DNA of 25,041 bases, from the NCBI GenBank assembly GCA_023433345.1, contig JAEZDA010000049.1:1-25041 (forward strand), given 5' to 3'. The stretch comes from Bacteroidota bacterium (GTDB lineage Bacteria; Bacteroidota; Bacteroidia; Chitinophagales; Chitinophagaceae). How positions within the stretch are numbered: the first letter of the stretch is position 1; every line of letters begins with the position of its first letter. This document shows, one piece after another, positions 22,135-25,041 of this stretch. The notes beneath the pieces were generated by a model that did not search any database, was not told the origin of the DNA, and saw only the letters and a list, made by a program, of their open reading frames with translations. Both the position numbers and the translations under genes were made by a program.

Positions 22135-22515
22135 TTACTTCTTGGCTACTTTTTTCTTACCGGCAACCGTTTTACGTTTACCTTTCCTTGTGCGGCTGTT
22201 GGTGCGAGTACGCTGACCACGAACCGGCAAGCCTTTACGATGGCGGAGACCACGGTAGCAGGCGATATCCAGTAAACGCTTGATGTTCATCTGGGTTTCG
22301 CTGCGTAATGCACCTTCAGTTTTAAATTCATTGGAGATCACATTACGAATAGCGGTTTGTTCATCATCATTCCACTGGTTCACTTTCTTGTTCACATCAA
22401 CGCCTGCCTTATCCAGGATGTAACGCGCTGTAGAGCGACCAATACCATAGATGTAGGTCAACCCCACTTCTCCCCTTTTTGTTTTTGGTAAATCTATACC
22501 GGCAATACGAGCCAT
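22135..22515 (-). CDS. rpsM: 30S ribosomal protein S13
   Basis: The 126-residue protein of the 30S head contacts the P-site tRNA and 50S bridges. It starts MARIAGIDLP, shows the helix-two-turn-helix YIYGIGRSTARYIL, RRLL-type helix IKRLLDIACYRGLRHRKGLPVRGQRT, and a Lys-rich C-terminal tail reaching toward the P site. It is 27 nt downstream of rpmJ. Confidence 0.98.
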   Translation of the reverse strand: MARIAGIDLPKTKRGEVGLTYIYGIGRSTARYILDKAGVDVNKKVNQWNDDEQTAIRNVISNEFKTEGALRSETQMNIKRLLDIACYRGLRHRKGLPVRGQRTRTNSRTRKGKRKTVAGKKKVAKK

Positions 22516-22542
22516 ATTAATTCTGAATTTTTAAATATTAAA

Positions 22543-22659
22543 TTATCCCTGCTTTTGCTTAAAGCGTGGATTTTTTTTGTTGATCACATACAAACGCCCT
22601 TTCCTTCTCACGATTTTGCAATCGGCGCTGCGTTTTTTAATGGAAGCTCTAACCTTCAT
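22543..22659 (-). CDS. rpmJ: 50S ribosomal protein L36
   Basis: The frame encodes 38 residues, MKVRASIKKRSADCKIVRRK to PRFKQKQG then TAA, and is unmistakably L36. Of the four zinc ligands of the Zn form (C11, C14, C27, H32) only C14 remains; the others are S11, N27 and R32, so this is a zinc-free (C-minus) L36 and should not depend on zinc supply. It lies between infA and rpsM, as in most bacteria. The leader is A-rich (AAAACGAAAACAAA). Confidence 0.96.
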   Translation of the reverse strand: MKVRASIKKRSADCKIVRRKGRLYVINKKNPRFKQKQG

Positions 22660-22687
22660 TTTGTTTTCGTTTTTATCTATTCGAAAT

Positions 22688-22707
22688 GGCTGCAAAAAGA
22701 GCAGGCC
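22688..22707 (-). other. Stem-loop after the infA stop codon
   Basis: GG(C)CTGC pairs with GCAG-CC (6 bp, one bulge) around a 7-nt U-rich loop, 5 nt after the infA stop. There is no U-tract after the stem. Confidence 0.4.
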
Positions 22708-22712
22708 GTTAT

Positions 22713-22931
22713 TTATTTATACCTGAAAATGATGCGTCCTCTTGTAAGGTCGTATGGGCTCATTTCCACGCCCACCTTATCTCCCGGCAGAATACGGATG
22801 TAGTGCATCCTCATTTTTCCGGAGATAGTGGCCAATATTTCATGGCCATTTTCCAACTTAACTTTAAACATAGCGTTGCTCAGCGCTTCGATGATCGTTC
22901 CGTCTTGTTTGATTAATGCCTGTTTAGCCAT
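22713..22931 (-). CDS. infA: Translation initiation factor IF-1
   Basis: The 72-residue S1/OB-fold factor binds the ribosomal A site during initiation. It begins MAKQALIKQDGTIIEALSNA and has FKVKLENGHEILATISGKMR and the C-terminal SPYDLTRGRIIFRYK. It is the first gene of the cluster here: a strong promoter lies directly upstream, and the next gene (23013) is divergent. In many relatives secY and map precede infA; they are absent. Confidence 0.98.
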   Translation of the reverse strand: MAKQALIKQDGTIIEALSNAMFKVKLENGHEILATISGKMRMHYIRILPGDKVGVEMSPYDLTRGRIIFRYK

Positions 22932-22944
22932 AAAATTGGGAGCG

Positions 22945-22980
22945 CAAAGATAAGAGGAAAAAATTAATTATTAGCCAAAA
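22945..22980 (-). promoter_or_regulatory. Promoter of the alpha operon
   Basis: On the minus strand TATCTTTG (22952-22945) is an exact -7 box. TTTTG (22980-22976) lies 23 nt upstream, at the long end of the -33/-7 spacing. Predicted transcription starts near 22939, leaving a leader of about 8 nt before infA. Confidence 0.65.
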
Positions 22981-23012
22981 TTTACGGATATTCGGAACCT
23001 AATTTCTTAAAT

Positions 23013-23741
23013 ATGCAAAAACTGAAACTATTCGCCGTTCTTTTAGGCCTGGGTGTTCTTGTATCTTGTTCAAAAGATGACGACTCTTCTCCTAACCCTC
23101 CTCCCGGCGATGCCTACATGACTTTTAATGCCGGTGACACCCGCGACTACCAGCGTACGGTGAACAATCCGCCTACTCCCCCAGAAAATTACCAGATCAT
23201 CACAACCAACAGGGATACGGTGGTAGAAGGGCGTACCTACAGGGTTTTTGAGAGTACGGGAGGCCCGAACCAGTATTACAATCAGTCTGGCGCCGATTAT
23301 TACACCTATGCCGATGTAGGCGGCGCTTTGCAGGGAGTGTTACTTGAAAACCTGTACCTTTCTACAAGTCAGAATGCAGGTGCCTCCTGGAACCAGGTTT
23401 TTACTGATATCTCTATACCGGCGCTCGGCGGAACGGTTAGCGGCGTTCTGACCAATAAAATTGAGTCTAAAGGTTTAACCTATACCGTTCCCGGCTACAA
23501 CGCCTATACTGATGTGATACTCGTGAGTTCAAAGGTAAATAATATTCAGGCCACTGTTTCCGGTTTCCCGGTGAACGTTCCTGCCGACCAGGTTTTTACA
23601 GACATACGCAGCTATTACGCGCCAAAGGTAGGTTTGATTCACAGCACATCTATAATAAGTTTTAATATCGACCTGATGGGCTTTCAATACCAGGACAGCT
23701 CAAACGTTACAACTAAATTAACAGCTTCTAATATTCCTTAA
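23013..23741 (+). CDS. Probable surface lipoprotein of unknown function
   Basis: The 242-residue protein has a signal peptide ending LVSC with acceptor C19. It is followed by SKDDD, which fits the Bacteroidota lipoprotein export signal (Lys then two acidic residues just after Cys) that directs lipoproteins to the outer face of the outer membrane. A Pro-rich spacer (SSPNPPPGD) follows. The rest is beta-rich with many Tyr, Asn and Thr residues and no catalytic motif I recognise. It is monocistronic, with a terminator about 83 nt downstream. It is divergent from infA. No SusC/SusD or other surface-system gene is adjacent. Confidence 0.75.
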   Translation: MQKLKLFAVLLGLGVLVSCSKDDDSSPNPPPGDAYMTFNAGDTRDYQRTVNNPPTPPENYQIITTNRDTVVEGRTYRVFESTGGPNQYYNQSGADYYTYADVGGALQGVLLENLYLSTSQNAGASWNQVFTDISIPALGGTVSGVLTNKIESKGLTYTVPGYNAYTDVILVSSKVNNIQATVSGFPVNVPADQVFTDIRSYYAPKVGLIHSTSIISFNIDLMGFQYQDSSNVTTKLTASNIP

Positions 23742-23823
23742 CAGGTATCAGGGGGTTTTTTAGGTTTGGTAGAATTAATGAGGGGTATTTAATTTTTTTA
23801 AGAAGTTGAGAGTTGAAATAATT

Positions 23824-23853
23824 AATGGTTCGTTCATGCGAGCCATTTTTTTT
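23824..23853 (+). terminator. Terminator after the surface lipoprotein
   Basis: AATGGTTCG / CGAGCCATT form a 9-bp stem (one G-U) with a 6-nt loop and an eight-T run. It lies between convergent genes and may also slow transcripts of the OmpA-like gene from the other side. Confidence 0.85.
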
Positions 23854-23925
23854 GGATTGAAAGGTCTTTGCATTGAACGCCTTGCAAAATATAGCAACGG
23901 CTAACGGGTTCCGGGCGACTTTCGA

Positions 23926-24621
23926 TTATTGCAATATTTTCACTTCGGTTCTCCGGTTTTGTGCGCGGCCTTCCTCGGTTTTGTTATCTGCGATGGGCAC
24001 GCTCATCCCGTATCCCTTTGCGGTAACCCGGCTTTCATCAACACCTTTTGCGAGCAGGTAATTGCGTACGGCATTTGCCCTTTCATCAGATAATTTAAGA
24101 TTTGCGGCTGCGGAACCAACATTATCGGTATGTCCGCCCAACTCGATCTTTTCATCCACCTTCCTGTTCAGGTAGGCAACCAGCTCGTCCAGCACGGTAA
24201 AGGATTCAGGCTCCAGCGTCGCTTTGCCCGTTTCAAAATTACAATCGTCTAACACGAAGGTTTTAGATGGCAGGAATTTAATATCTACTTTAAATGGATC
24301 CTTATAATAGGCCTTGCCGGTGAGGCCCGGGATATCTAACACATTATAACTGGTTGAATCTTTAAAACCCAGAATAAAAATATCATACTTATCACCGGAT
24401 GGAAGGCGGATCGAAAATTTACCGTTTTGGTCTGTCAGCCCCTGGTATTCACGTTGAGAGGCCACGCTTCTAAAAACAATGATCTCGTTAGGAAGGAGGT
24501 TGTTTTTAAAGTCTGACACAGCAACATCAACCGGAGCATCCTTAGGAATTGTTGCGTCTTGCACCTGTGCCCCAACAAACAAGGGCAACATAAATATGAT
24601 CGCGAAGAAAAATTTTCTCAT
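23926..24621 (-). CDS. OmpA-domain protein with N-terminal beta-sandwich
   Basis: The 231-residue protein has a signal peptide (MRKFFFAIIFMLPLFVGAQ). Residues ~30-85 resemble a CNA-B/carboxypeptidase-regulatory-like sandwich (YQGLTDQNGKFSIRLPSGDKYDI). Residues ~120-231 are an OmpA/MotB domain: FETGKATL, LGGHTDNVG, LSDERANAVRNYLLAKGV, KGYGMSVPIADN, RAQNRRTEV. The Asp in HTDN and the Arg in SDERA are the usual meso-DAP/peptidoglycan contacts. It probably tethers the outer membrane or an envelope machine to the wall. Such sandwich-OmpA pairs occur in Bacteroidota gliding and type IX secretion loci, but no such genes are nearby. It lies 73 nt downstream of tgt on the same strand. Confidence 0.88.
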   Translation of the reverse strand: MRKFFFAIIFMLPLFVGAQVQDATIPKDAPVDVAVSDFKNNLLPNEIIVFRSVASQREYQGLTDQNGKFSIRLPSGDKYDIFILGFKDSTSYNVLDIPGLTGKAYYKDPFKVDIKFLPSKTFVLDDCNFETGKATLEPESFTVLDELVAYLNRKVDEKIELGGHTDNVGSAAANLKLSDERANAVRNYLLAKGVDESRVTAKGYGMSVPIADNKTEEGRAQNRRTEVKILQ

Positions 24622-24694
24622 AAAGTTTTCATTTTCGGACGGCTAATTTATAAAATATGATTGAGAAGACCTTTCAGATGTTGAAAAATCATAA

Positions 24695-25041
24695 CTACAG
24701 CCGTTGCTGAAGCCTCGGCACCATTTCATTTTTCCAACTCAGGAATGTTCCATTAATGATTTGCTTTCTGGCTTCCTTTACAAGCCATAGGTAAAAGGCG
24801 AGGTTATGAACGCTTGCAATGGTGAGGCCGAGATATTCGCCACTTTTCATCAGGTGACGCAAATAGGCTTTACTGTAGTATGCACTCATGGAGTTTCCAA
24901 TGGATTCATCGATCGGCGAAAAATCTTTTTCCCATTTTTTATTATCGATATTAATAACGCCATTCGCGGTGAAGAGCATCGCATTCCTCCCATTTCTCGT
25001 AGGCATTACGCAGTCGAACATATCCACTCCCATTGCTATAC
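24695..25041 (-). CDS. tgt: Queuine tRNA-ribosyltransferase, C-terminal part (partial)
   Basis: The gene continues past the right edge; the last ~115 residues are present. GVDMFDCVMPTRNGRNAMLF is the hallmark TGT stretch near the active site (catalytic Asp region further upstream, not in view). The end shows YSKAYLRHL and the HNL motif. Tgt replaces guanine 34 of GUN tRNAs with a queuine precursor. At the position of the zinc ligands (CxCxxC in E. coli) this protein reads DESIGNSMS (24884-24910), so three cysteines are lacking while the His of HNL is kept. The frame is otherwise intact, so it is not an obvious pseudogene. Confidence 0.93.
   Translation of the reverse strand, partial: IAMGVDMFDCVMPTRNGRNAMLFTANGVINIDNKKWEKDFSPIDESIGNSMSAYYSKAYLRHLMKSGEYLGLTIASVHNLAFYLWLVKEARKQIINGTFLSWKNEMVPRLQQRL

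Noticed and set aside
22516..22712. S4-binding pseudoknot or riboswitch ahead of rpsM
   Set aside because: The spacers before rpsM hold rpmJ and only AT-rich sequence; no matching structure was recognised.

Overview
The window reads as a chromosomal housekeeping segment from a member of the Bacteroidota, probably near the Chitinophagaceae/Sphingobacteriales. The evidence is: promoters with the Bacteroidota -7 box TAnnTTTG; A-rich leaders with no Shine-Dalgarno sequence before the ribosomal protein genes; PorT-type and OmpA-type envelope proteins; a lipoprotein with a CSKDDD surface-export signature; a DUF4954 protein; an L17 with a long C-terminal extension; and intergenic degenerate 7- and 8-bp repeats. 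No phage, transposase, CRISPR array or defence cassette was found.

Layout. 1-5200 (minus strand): a PorT-like barrel, an Rnk/GreA-C-like factor after a membrane-anchored FMN glutamate-synthase-like protein, an FN3-domain lipoprotein and a single-domain response regulator. 5200-8150: tRNA-Leu(CAG), an SDR-type L-threonine 3-dehydrogenase divergent from kdsA, then a PspC-like membrane protein convergent with kdsA. 8150-12350: mitochondrial-type aconitase, a small SET-domain protein and MgtE. 12600-17200: glmS followed closely by the DUF4954 gene, then a lipoprotein with LEA-like 11-residue repeats. 17200-22950 (minus): infA-rpmJ-rpsM-rpsK-rpsD-rpoA-rplQ, a terminator, then carA-aroQ with overlapping ATGA. 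23000-25041: a probable surface lipoprotein, an OmpA-domain protein and the 3' part of tgt.

Genes that work together: infA to rplQ form the alpha-type translation/transcription cluster. GlmS feeds amino-sugar synthesis, and the adjacent DUF4954 protein, a left-handed beta-helix of unknown function, probably belongs to the same area. KdsA makes the Kdo precursor of lipid A/LPS. CarA and AroQ are translationally coupled although they serve different pathways.

No clearly new multi-gene system is visible. The best leads are: (i) the family of degenerate 7/8-bp tandem arrays that sit at gene 3' ends and in one case encode a stop codon; (ii) stem-loops without U-tracts directly after stop codons throughout the alpha operon; (iii) the L17-HhH fusion; (iv) a TGT lacking the three zinc-ligand cysteines; and (v) the glmS-DUF4954 pair. 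Recognition is from memory of protein families; no database search was run.
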